Shown one piece after another: positions 7,032 to 15,183 of a stretch of DNA of 25,868 bases. The stretch comes from a virus. A model generated the notes under the pieces. That model saw only the letters and a program-made list of their open reading frames with translations, did not search any database and was not told where the DNA came from. The DNA lies in the IMG/VR virus record IMGVR_UViG_3300025816_000066, positions 1 to 25,868 of that record. One strand, 5' to 3'. Numbering within the stretch: position 1 is the stretch's first letter; each line of letters begins with the position of its first letter. The translations under genes and the position numbers were made by a program.

Positions 7032-7053
7032 GGGGGGTTCGTCCCCCCTTTCT
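7032..7053 (+). terminator. Intrinsic terminator after the capsid unit
   Basis: GGGGGG (7032-7037) and CCCCCC (7043-7048) form a perfect 6-bp GC stem around TTCGT, followed by TTTCTT. It lies 20 bases after the stop of the capsid-associated gene and just before the Shine-Dalgarno of the tail adaptor gene. It would end or thin transcripts from the capsid promoter, lowering tail-gene expression relative to coat. Confidence 0.8.
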
Positions 7054-7069
7054 TACATAAAGGTTTATT

Positions 7070-7627
7070 ATGGCAAGCAAAATCCAGCTAATATCTAATG
7101 CGTTAATTTTAATTGGGGATTTGCCTATTACAACTTTAGTCGGCAACTCACGCGCTCAAACTGTTGCTAACAATCTGTATGACAACATCGTACAAAACGA
7201 ATTAACTAAATACCGTTGGGGCTTTGCTAAAAAGAAAGCACAGCTAGATTTAACAACAGAAACTCCAGTAGGCACTGAGTGGCAGTCTATCTACCAACTT
7301 CCTGCTGACCTCTTGTTTCTTATCAAAATTAATCCTCAAGTTAATTACACTATCTATGGCGACAAGCTATACTCAAATTCAACTGGCGCAATATACGCTG
7401 ATTACATTTACAACGCTCCAGAATCAGCATGGCCTGTATACTTTAGTAAGATGATTGAGTACAGACTTGCTATGGACTTTGCTCCTTCTATCAGGGACAG
7501 TGCCGCATCTATGGAAGCCAATGCTGGTCAATATGTAAACGCTTCTCGAATGGCAAGATTTACTGATTCGCAACAATACCCAATAACCCCTATTACAGAT
7601 CGTCCGTTTATTGATGTAAGGTTTTAG
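7070..7627 (+). CDS. Tail tubular protein A / tail adaptor (T7 gp11-like)
   Basis: A 185-residue protein of the gp11/tail-tubular-A type, which binds the portal and forms the ring to which nozzle and fibres attach. Typical features are the N-terminal ISNALILIGDLPIT, the ANNLYDNIVQNELTKYRWGFAKKK region (an L.d...q..L....W.FA+k pattern), WQSIYQLPADLL, and a C-terminal helical stretch. Length is close to that of T7 gp11 (196). AAAGG precedes the ATG. It is followed within 2 bases by the nozzle gene, the canonical order. Confidence 0.88.
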   Translation: MASKIQLISNALILIGDLPITTLVGNSRAQTVANNLYDNIVQNELTKYRWGFAKKKAQLDLTTETPVGTEWQSIYQLPADLLFLIKINPQVNYTIYGDKLYSNSTGAIYADYIYNAPESAWPVYFSKMIEYRLAMDFAPSIRDSAASMEANAGQYVNASRMARFTDSQQYPITPITDRPFIDVRF

Positions 7628-7629
7628 TT

Positions 7630-10491
7630 ATGGCGAAGTCGAAGTTTCTACAAAGTTCTTTTGTAAGCGGAGAGTTGTCACCATTACTTAAAGGCCGCGT
7701 TGATCTTGAGCAATACTATCAGGGAATGCAAACTGCTGAAAACGTCCTTATCGTCCCACAGGGAGGGTTAAAGCGTAGAGCAGGCACACAACACGTAGAT
7801 ACCGCAGAAAACATTGTAGCTCCTTTTATTTTTAGTGGATTAGGGCAATTATTTTCGTTTAATGTTACTTCTGGCTTGCCTGTTGTTGGCGCTACATATA
7901 CAAATAATTCCTCTACTTTTACGGTGCTTTCTTTTACTGGAGCAAGTCTTCCATATACTGTCTACGCAGAAAGGACGGTTGGGACTAATAATCCTAGTGC
8001 TAGTGGTACTCTTACTAAAACAGTTAGTACACCTAACCTTGCATATTCTGCATTTACAACATTTACTTCAAGTATGCCTAGAGGCGGTACTGTTGCTAAT
8101 ATTAATGACTTTGATCGGACAACGGTAGGACTAACAACAACTAATATTGGTGTATTCGGAACAACAGGACAATCTGCGCCAGATGATGAATATATAGTAG
8201 CTTTATATAATGTTCTTGGGACAACTGATAGAGGTGTGTTTATAGATGTTAAAGACATTAAACTAAGCGGAACTGGCTCTGGTCAATTTAAAATTCAAGT
8301 TTCTAGCAACGGTTCTTCTTGGACTACCGAAGAGACTTTAACTGTTACAGCAGAAGCGCAATCTATTCGTATTCGTTTAGATTCTGATTTTGTTGGTCAA
8401 TACTACAGAATAGTAAGAACTGGTGATACAGGCGACTTAGGAACTTTAAAAATACAACTTAGTGAGTTTAATGTTCTTTACTCAACAGGCAATGTTTCTG
8501 ACGTCAAGACGTTTGACTTTAGCATTGAGACAGACAGGCATTACTTATGTGTTGTTACTGGAGGTGCTGATACGTCACCCTCTTTTGGTAATATGTCTAT
8601 TTACAGAGTAACAGATCAAACATTTAACTTTGTTCCTGTAGCTTATTTGCCGTTACCTTTTAAGTCTACTGAAGTTGCAAACGTACGTGATGTGCAAACA
8701 GAAAATGTTATGTTAATGTTCCATGAGAATCATCATCCTAAAAGAATAATACACACAGGTTTATCTGCGTTTAGTGTTGACGACATTCCTTTTCTTAACG
8801 TGCCTCAGTACGATTATGATGATGCTTCTAGCCCTACACCTACAAGTTATGTAACAACGATGACATTAGGTCATTTTGAAACAGGCGATAGGTTTCAGAT
8901 AGATGTCGAGGGCGTGTTAAGTAAAAACATTACTTTTGCTGGAGATGCTAATGCTAATGAACAATCATCTTCTGCATTTAACATAGAGAAAAATTTACAA
9001 GAAATGCCTGTTTTTGGTGATACAGGTGTGTCTGTAAGCAGAACAGGAACAGCCGCATACACTATTACTATTTCTGGTGAGTCTACAAAAGAATTTGAAT
9101 TGTTTTCTGGTTTTGCAACTTCAGACAGTGGCGGTACTGCTAACCAAATAGCTTTTGCTTTAGTTACGCAAGGAGTGGCTAGAAAAGAAGACGTATGGTC
9201 TTCAACTAGAGGATACCCTAAGACAGCCGCATTCTATGCAGGAAGGTTATGGTTAGGTGGTACAAAGTCTAAGCTACAGAGTTTGTTTGCATCTAGGTCT
9301 GGATCGTTCTTTGATTTCTACACAGAAGAAGGTGATGATGACGAGGGTATCTTTACAACAATATCCTCAAGACAGCTAACAGAGATTATCGACATTAACC
9401 CTGATCGTGGCCTACAGGTGTTTACAGCAGGGGCAGAGTTTATTGTTAAGGGTAATACTCCGTCTGACATTACTATTGAAGCGCAAACACAGCATGGAGC
9501 ATCTTTCTTAGAGGTTAAGTCAGTAGATGGTGCAACATTATTTGTAGACCAAAACGGTAGAACACTACGATCTTATCTGTATAACTACAATGAAGATGCT
9601 TATAACAGTACAGACATCTCTGTGTTGTCCTCACAGCTTATTGATAATCCAGTAGACTTAGGATCTTTAACAGGATCATTGTCTGAAGATGCTAACTGGG
9701 TATTTATTGTAAACCAAGATGGCACTTCTAGTATTTTAAATACGCTTAGATCACAAGACATTAATGGTTTTACTAAGTGGATTAATGGAGATACTAACTC
9801 TGCATACCCTCTCAAGACTGTATCGGTATCTGTTGTTAACAATGATTTATTCTTAGTAAACAAAAGAACAACTGACACTACTACTACTTACACAATAGAA
9901 AAGTGGGACTTTGACTACCTAATGGACTCATCTGTTAGACTTGAAACCAGTTTAAGTATAAGTGGAAATAATTTATCTTTAGCTTCACATCATTTAGATG
10001 GAGAGACAGTTAGTGTTGTAGCAAGAGGAACAACATTAGATAACCGCGTAGTACAGGTTGACCCTGCTTCTGGATACATTATTTTAACTGATGAAGAAAA
10101 GTCATTTATCCTTGAGCAAGACCCTTCTACTGGTGTTATTGACGTAGAGGTAGGTTACAACTTTACGCCTAAGATTGTGGGTATGCCTTTGAATACTAAT
10201 TCAAATAGGATTGCAGGACAAAACCAAATGCGTGAAAAGAAGATTAATCGCATGAATCTAAGAGTGTATGAAAGCTCAGGTGTGTATATTGATGGTAATC
10301 CTGTACCTATTAGACAGTTTGGTGATGCGGCTAACTCGCCATTAGATTCCAATCTTCCTAAACAAACTGGTATTATACAAGATAACAATGGCGGTAATGG
10401 ATGGGGAATAGAGGTACAGCCAGAGATTACTATTCCTGAGCCTACACCGTTCCACATACAGGCTATAGAATACGAGGTAGAATCATCTTAA
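7630..10491 (+). CDS. Tail nozzle / tail tubular protein B-like (T7 gp12-like) with inserted modules
   Basis: A 953-residue tail tube (nozzle) protein. The N-terminus SSFVSGELSPLLKGRVDLEQ and QGGLKRRAGT is the family signature. The later RGYPKTAAFYAGRLWLGGTK (from residue 527) and SGSFFDF stretch is also diagnostic. The core strand VAPFIF (63-68) and its usual continuation VKTFDFSIETDRHY (from 292) are separated by about 220 residues: a short VGATYTNNSSTFTVL...SGTLTK module, then a region with DVKDIKLSGTGSGQFKIQVS and QYYRIVRTG that looks like a discoidin/F5-8C-type beta-sandwich. A further beta-rich part lies around 405-515. The inserts may bind glycans or other tail proteins (inference). 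The protein is longer than T7 gp12 (794). Confidence 0.88.
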   Translation: MAKSKFLQSSFVSGELSPLLKGRVDLEQYYQGMQTAENVLIVPQGGLKRRAGTQHVDTAENIVAPFIFSGLGQLFSFNVTSGLPVVGATYTNNSSTFTVLSFTGASLPYTVYAERTVGTNNPSASGTLTKTVSTPNLAYSAFTTFTSSMPRGGTVANINDFDRTTVGLTTTNIGVFGTTGQSAPDDEYIVALYNVLGTTDRGVFIDVKDIKLSGTGSGQFKIQVSSNGSSWTTEETLTVTAEAQSIRIRLDSDFVGQYYRIVRTGDTGDLGTLKIQLSEFNVLYSTGNVSDVKTFDFSIETDRHYLCVVTGGADTSPSFGNMSIYRVTDQTFNFVPVAYLPLPFKSTEVANVRDVQTENVMLMFHENHHPKRIIHTGLSAFSVDDIPFLNVPQYDYDDASSPTPTSYVTTMTLGHFETGDRFQIDVEGVLSKNITFAGDANANEQSSSAFNIEKNLQEMPVFGDTGVSVSRTGTAAYTITISGESTKEFELFSGFATSDSGGTANQIAFALVTQGVARKEDVWSSTRGYPKTAAFYAGRLWLGGTKSKLQSLFASRSGSFFDFYTEEGDDDEGIFTTISSRQLTEIIDINPDRGLQVFTAGAEFIVKGNTPSDITIEAQTQHGASFLEVKSVDGATLFVDQNGRTLRSYLYNYNEDAYNSTDISVLSSQLIDNPVDLGSLTGSLSEDANWVFIVNQDGTSSILNTLRSQDINGFTKWINGDTNSAYPLKTVSVSVVNNDLFLVNKRTTDTTTTYTIEKWDFDYLMDSSVRLETSLSISGNNLSLASHHLDGETVSVVARGTTLDNRVVQVDPASGYIILTDEEKSFILEQDPSTGVIDVEVGYNFTPKIVGMPLNTNSNRIAGQNQMREKKINRMNLRVYESSGVYIDGNPVPIRQFGDAANSPLDSNLPKQTGIIQDNNGGNGWGIEVQPEITIPEPTPFHIQAIEYEVESS

Positions 10492-10535
10492 ATCAAGTAG
10501 CAAAGCAAGATGAGATATTAAAACTACAGTCATTG

Positions 10536-10865
10536 ATGTTACAAGGTGATACTGTAGAGTTAGAAACCAAGCATCATTTTAGTGATGGCTTATATGCAAG
10601 AGAGTTGTTTATACCTGCTGGCGTATGTTTGGTCGGAGCGTTACACAAGACGACTCACTTGTACATGGTGGTAAAGGGTAGATGTAAGGTGTCTAGCCAA
10701 TTTGGTAACTTGGATATAGAGGCTCCGTTTATGGGAGAGACTATTCCGCAAACTAAGCGTGTTATATACGCTGAAACAGACTGTGTATGGATTACATATC
10801 ACCCTACACATTTAACTGATATAGACGAGATAGAAAAGGCTTTGTTAGAGCCAGAGGATATTTAG
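10536..10865 (+). CDS. Small cupin-like phage protein
   Basis: A 109-residue protein with a cupin-like pattern: HHFSDGLYARELFIPAGV, then LHKTTHLYMVVKGR (His37, His41, with a Gly after the strand), and a C-terminal AETDCVWITYHPTHLTDIDE. I know this family as a frequent small gene in phage tail regions; the role is unknown. The full metal-binding cupin set is not evident, so it may be a structural beta-barrel. The start is uncertain: ATG 10536 (or TTG 10533) has no Shine-Dalgarno, while the frame stays open upstream through LNQVAKQDEILKLQS into the end of the nozzle gene without any ATG, GTG or TTG. The stop abuts the next ATG (TAG-ATG). Confidence 0.7.
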   Translation: MLQGDTVELETKHHFSDGLYARELFIPAGVCLVGALHKTTHLYMVVKGRCKVSSQFGNLDIEAPFMGETIPQTKRVIYAETDCVWITYHPTHLTDIDEIEKALLEPEDI

Positions 10866-11324
10866 ATGACTTTTGGAATAGTGGCGGCATTAACCGCAAT
10901 AGGTGGTGGAAGTGCCGCTGTAGGTGCGGCAGTAGCCGCGACAGCCGTAGGAACAGGGCTTAATGTTTACGGTCAAGTTGAATCTGGCAAAGCGCAACAA
11001 GATGCTTTAGAAGAGCAAGCTAGGCAAGAAAAGATTGCGGCTGAAGGGCGTGAACTAAAAAGACGACAAGAGTTAAGCAAAGTCCTTGCATCTAACATTG
11101 TTAGTGCGTCTATGTCTGGAGAAACAGGTGAAGGATCTACTGCTAGTCTTTCTTTAGAAACTGCTAAACAAATAGGCACAAGTGAAGCAATGATAGGATT
11201 AACTGAAAGGTTAGCCGAAGCACAAACATTAAGAAAAGCTAGAATGGCTAGAGGAACTGCTAATATTGGCGCGGCATCTACTTTGCTTAAAGGTACGGCA
11301 AAAGTTGCAAACGCGTTTGCATAA
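10866..11324 (+). CDS. Internal virion protein, T7 gp14-like
   Basis: A 152-residue protein with a long Ala/Gly-rich hydrophobic N-terminus (about residues 3-35) followed by a charged helix (EEQARQEKIAAEGRELKRRQ) and a C-terminal Ala-rich segment. This is the layout of gp14-like ejection proteins, which leave the capsid first and form a pore in the outer membrane during DNA entry. T7 gp14 is 196 residues. Its start directly follows the cupin-like gene and it heads the three-part internal-protein cluster, which supports the call more than sequence identity does. Confidence 0.75.
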   Translation: MTFGIVAALTAIGGGSAAVGAAVAATAVGTGLNVYGQVESGKAQQDALEEQARQEKIAAEGRELKRRQELSKVLASNIVSASMSGETGEGSTASLSLETAKQIGTSEAMIGLTERLAEAQTLRKARMARGTANIGAASTLLKGTAKVANAFA

Positions 11325-11344
11325 CTGATACATAGGAAACAATA

Positions 11345-13495
11345 ATGGCTAAACGACCTAGACAACAACGTATTCTATCTTACGGAGAGTTCCGCCCTAC
11401 TGGTGTAGATGACTCTGCGGCTAGGCGTATGCAGGCTCTAGCAGGCTTAGGAGAGACTGTAGCAGGCGTTGCTGAACAGTTTGGCATTGCTAAAGCTGAG
11501 GAATTAGCTCCAGCAGAAGCGTTACAAGCTGTAGAAGAGGCTCGCATAGTCGATCCAGAAACAGGTAAAGTATCTTACGGAGAAATAGCACAGCGCAAAG
11601 GCTGGGGCGCTAATGTTTATGAAAATACAGTAATTAATGCGCAATATGCCCAACGTAAAACTGATACAACAATAAGATTAAATGAGATTGCAGTAGACTT
11701 TGCAGATGATCCTGTAGGTTATGAGAATGCGGCTAAAGCGTTTTATGATGCAACAGTGGATGCGGCACCTATAGAAATAAAGCAAGACCTTAGATCAGCA
11801 ATGGGGCCAAGAATTTCATCTAACTTTCAAACGATTAATGCTAATTTTATAGCAAATTCTGAAAAACAAGGCCAAGCAATTTTACAAGATTCTATTAATA
11901 CAGCTCTTATTGATCTTGAAAACTTAACAGCCAATGGCGAAGACCAGCTTGTTGCTGAAGAACTTCCATTGTTGTACTTAACAATAGATGCAATGGGAGA
12001 AGCTGATCCGCTATATGATGTTGAGGGTGCAAAAAATAAAGTAAATAATGCTCTTTATGAGCAAAGAACCTTAAAGAATCTTGATGACATAGCTGACAAA
12101 GATGGTGTTGGCGCGGCTATGACAGCATTAGAAGAATTTCAAGATAAGCCATTGCCTAAAGGATATTCGCAAGATGACCTCAGAGCATTTACTGTATCTG
12201 CCCAGGAAGATTTAAACAGGAAAAACTCTCGTATAAATGCTTCTGCAAAAGTAGCAACAAAAGAAGCTACTGCAAAAGTGCAAGATTATATAACTGCTAG
12301 AAGTCTTGGACAGCCTATTAAAGAGCAAGAAAGAGCAAGTGTATATGAAATTGCTAAAGGAACTCCGCTAGAGGAGAAGTTATTTTTAGCTGATGAAATA
12401 GGAATCTTTGCTACTGCCTCATTACAGGCTAGAAATGAAATGCTTGATGCGGCTAGAACAGGTGGCTTGGATCGTGCTGATGCTTACAAAGCTATGTTAG
12501 TAGCTAATGCAGATATTAACAGGCAAGCTACAAAAGATGGATATTCTTTAGGAGTTAGCCAAGGTTTAATTAAAGAAATTGAATTCGACATTAATGATCC
12601 AAATTCATATTTAAAAAGAGAACAACAGGCAAAAGTTTTGTCTGCTCATTATGGTGTTCCAGTGTCACCATTAAATGATAATGAAGCTACAACTTTAGCT
12701 CTTGCAGTAAATGAAATGTCTGCTCAACAAAAAACAGATTTAGCTAATTCTTTTAATCCAAGCTCAAACATATTCGCGCAACTTGACGAAAAAGGTCAGG
12801 GTTTATTTGCAATGGCTTCTTCTATTGGAGATGAAACCATTATGAAAGAAATCTTTTTAGGACAAGATATTATTAATGAAGGAACGCAAGGGAAACTACC
12901 TGTAAATTATAAAGACATTTTTAATAATTTAATTGGTAATTCATTACCTGCAAACGCTTCTCGTCAGATTTTAGATGGAGCATTAGCTCTTGAGGCTTAC
13001 AATAAAAAAATATCTACACAAAGTTCTTTTGAAGATTCTATACAACGAGTTTCTGGAGGAATTAAAAAAATAAATAATCATAAAGTATTGTTACCTAGAG
13101 GAATTAATCAAAATACTTTTCAAGATTATATAGATGATTTTACTCCACAAAATGTTGAAAGTTTTGGAGGCATTCAAGGGCATACTCCTGAGCAAGCGGC
13201 AAGGGCTGTAAGCAACGGACGTATTATTTCTTTAGGCAGTAATAGATACGCGGTAATGATAGGCAAAGACAAAGATGTTACTGCAATGATTGCTAATGAT
13301 AATCCTTTATTAGAGCCTCAACCGTTTATATTTAGTTATGGACAGCCTGAATTGCCAAAAAGGCCCTCTATGAATGATGAAGTGTCTACATATTCTGTAG
13401 AAGAAGAGTCGGCAAAATTTGCAAAAGATAGGTCTGCTACTGGTGCATTAGACAAATTGTTGCGTATGAATCCTGCCGTTCCGAGAGATTTGTAA
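11345..13495 (+). CDS. Internal virion protein, T7 gp15-like
   Basis: A 716-residue, mostly helical, acidic protein with an N-terminal basic patch (MAKRPRQQRI) and a long series of amphipathic helices. It carries no catalytic motif that I recognise. Length (T7 gp15 is 747) and position between the gp14-like and gp16-like genes argue for the gp15-equivalent ejection protein, which with gp16 builds the periplasmic DNA tunnel. AGGAAA precedes the ATG. The stop overlaps the next start (TAATG). The assignment is mainly by context, size and helical character. Confidence 0.7.
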   Translation: MAKRPRQQRILSYGEFRPTGVDDSAARRMQALAGLGETVAGVAEQFGIAKAEELAPAEALQAVEEARIVDPETGKVSYGEIAQRKGWGANVYENTVINAQYAQRKTDTTIRLNEIAVDFADDPVGYENAAKAFYDATVDAAPIEIKQDLRSAMGPRISSNFQTINANFIANSEKQGQAILQDSINTALIDLENLTANGEDQLVAEELPLLYLTIDAMGEADPLYDVEGAKNKVNNALYEQRTLKNLDDIADKDGVGAAMTALEEFQDKPLPKGYSQDDLRAFTVSAQEDLNRKNSRINASAKVATKEATAKVQDYITARSLGQPIKEQERASVYEIAKGTPLEEKLFLADEIGIFATASLQARNEMLDAARTGGLDRADAYKAMLVANADINRQATKDGYSLGVSQGLIKEIEFDINDPNSYLKREQQAKVLSAHYGVPVSPLNDNEATTLALAVNEMSAQQKTDLANSFNPSSNIFAQLDEKGQGLFAMASSIGDETIMKEIFLGQDIINEGTQGKLPVNYKDIFNNLIGNSLPANASRQILDGALALEAYNKKISTQSSFEDSIQRVSGGIKKINNHKVLLPRGINQNTFQDYIDDFTPQNVESFGGIQGHTPEQAARAVSNGRIISLGSNRYAVMIGKDKDVTAMIANDNPLLEPQPFIFSYGQPELPKRPSMNDEVSTYSVEEESAKFAKDRSATGALDKLLRMNPAVPRDL

Positions 13496-15183
13496 TGAGC
13501 TTTATTTCTAACAAAGACAATAAAGAAATGCTAGATCAGTTAATGAGTTTTTCGGAACCTATGGAGCCTGAATCTACCTTTACAGAAATGTATAAAGCCT
13601 CGACTCGTCTTTTTATTAACGAAAACCTTTCTTATTCTGCCTCATTAAACGATCAAAATTACGAAGATCGAAATCAAAAGGTAAGAGATCTTGTAGAAAA
13701 TAACACTATTGATAAATCACAATATCAAAACTATAGAGGTGAATTTGACTACGATAGAATAGCCGCTGACACTGGAGAAATTAAAACTAATCTTGAATTG
13801 TTTATTGAAAGAAATGAATCATTAAAAATTGCGCGAGAAGAAACTCAACGAATTATGGAGGCTGGTTCAGGCGCGTCCAAACTAGCGGCAAGTATTCTTG
13901 GGCCTATGTCAGCTTCTTTTTTAGAACCTGCTGTATTAGCAACTATACCTTATTCTGTATCTGGAACTGCTCTTAAAGGTCTAGGTACTTTAGCAAGCGC
14001 ATTAAAGGTTGCAAAAACTGAGGCGGCTCTTGCGGCTGGAGCCGAGACTTTTATACAGCCATTAGTGTTTGCTCACAAGCATACTATTAATTCTCCGTAT
14101 GAGGTTGAAGATGCTCTTAGCGCAATTGCAACTGTAGCTGTTGGTGCTGGAGTTCTTGGAGGGGGAGTAGGTGGTTTATCTGGATATTTAAGAAATGTTA
14201 GGGAAAAAACAACTCCTATTATAAAAGAATCACAAGGTGCTAAATTTAAAGATCAAAGTGTGCCTTACGATGAATCTATTGATGTTGATGCAAGTGTTGC
14301 ACAAGCTGTGAATACTCCAGAAGATGAGGCATTAGAAATACTAGCAAGAGTAGAAAATGAATTAAATTCTAAAAAAACAGCTAGACCTAATGATATTTTA
14401 ACTGCTGAATACAGTAAATATAAACAAGGTGAATATGACACTCTTATAGAAACAAAAGAAGCAACAATTAAAAGTTTACAAAAAGACATTAATAAAGAAA
14501 TTAAAAACAACGAAACGTGGGTTCGTAGAATTGCCAATGAGGGCGGTTTAAATAAAGCAAGATGGGCTGAAGAAGGATTTGATGTTGCCGATATGAATGC
14601 ATTGGGTAAAGGCACTAGGCCAATGTTTAGGAAGACTGGAGGAATGGCTCCTCAAGATGTGTCTGAAAGATTTAGAGAGCAAGGTATAGACATGGACGAT
14701 AACATGGCTCTTGATTTTATTGACGATATTGTTCGCGACCCTTCAAAAGTTGTTGATGAAATGAAAGATAATTACATAAAAGAATTAAAAGCAAGGCTAT
14801 CAGATTTAGAATTTTCTGATAATGATGTGTTAGAAGATTTGTATCATAAAGCTATTGAGATAGATATTGAAGATGACATTCAGATATTAAGAGAGTCTCA
14901 AGCAGAACTAGATAAATTTAACACTTCTATTTATGAAGATTATATTGATGAATTTCCTGCACCAAAAACACCTAATGCTTCGGTTACAGCACAACAAAAA
15001 AGTATTTTAGATGAAATAGGAATTGCAAAATTCTATGATGATGATATTGCCGCATTTAATGCTCTTGCAGAGCGACAAGTATTAGATGATTTTGATGAAT
15101 TTGTTGATGGTGATATTCTTATGAAACAACTTGATGATGAAATTGAAGGGTTAGAATCAGTGACGAGGTGTGCAATTGGCTAA
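13495..15183 (+). CDS. Internal virion protein, N-terminal part of a gp16-like system
   Basis: A 562-residue protein with a helical N-terminus (NENLSYSASLNDQNYEDRNQ), a hydrophobic stretch (about residues 125-245) containing ASILGPMSASFLEPAVLATI and a glycine-rich VAVGAGVLGGGVGGLSGYL, then a long acidic helical tail. Hydrophobic segments of this kind occur in gp16-like ejection proteins that cross the inner membrane. I see no lytic transglycosylase motif such as T7 gp16 carries at its N-terminus. It overlaps the next gene by several bases in another frame. The two together (about 1,365 residues) are close to T7 gp16 (1,318), so they look like one function split into two polypeptides. Confidence 0.65.
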   Translation: MSFISNKDNKEMLDQLMSFSEPMEPESTFTEMYKASTRLFINENLSYSASLNDQNYEDRNQKVRDLVENNTIDKSQYQNYRGEFDYDRIAADTGEIKTNLELFIERNESLKIAREETQRIMEAGSGASKLAASILGPMSASFLEPAVLATIPYSVSGTALKGLGTLASALKVAKTEAALAAGAETFIQPLVFAHKHTINSPYEVEDALSAIATVAVGAGVLGGGVGGLSGYLRNVREKTTPIIKESQGAKFKDQSVPYDESIDVDASVAQAVNTPEDEALEILARVENELNSKKTARPNDILTAEYSKYKQGEYDTLIETKEATIKSLQKDINKEIKNNETWVRRIANEGGLNKARWAEEGFDVADMNALGKGTRPMFRKTGGMAPQDVSERFREQGIDMDDNMALDFIDDIVRDPSKVVDEMKDNYIKELKARLSDLEFSDNDVLEDLYHKAIEIDIEDDIQILRESQAELDKFNTSIYEDYIDEFPAPKTPNASVTAQQKSILDEIGIAKFYDDDIAAFNALAERQVLDDFDEFVDGDILMKQLDDEIEGLESVTRCAIG

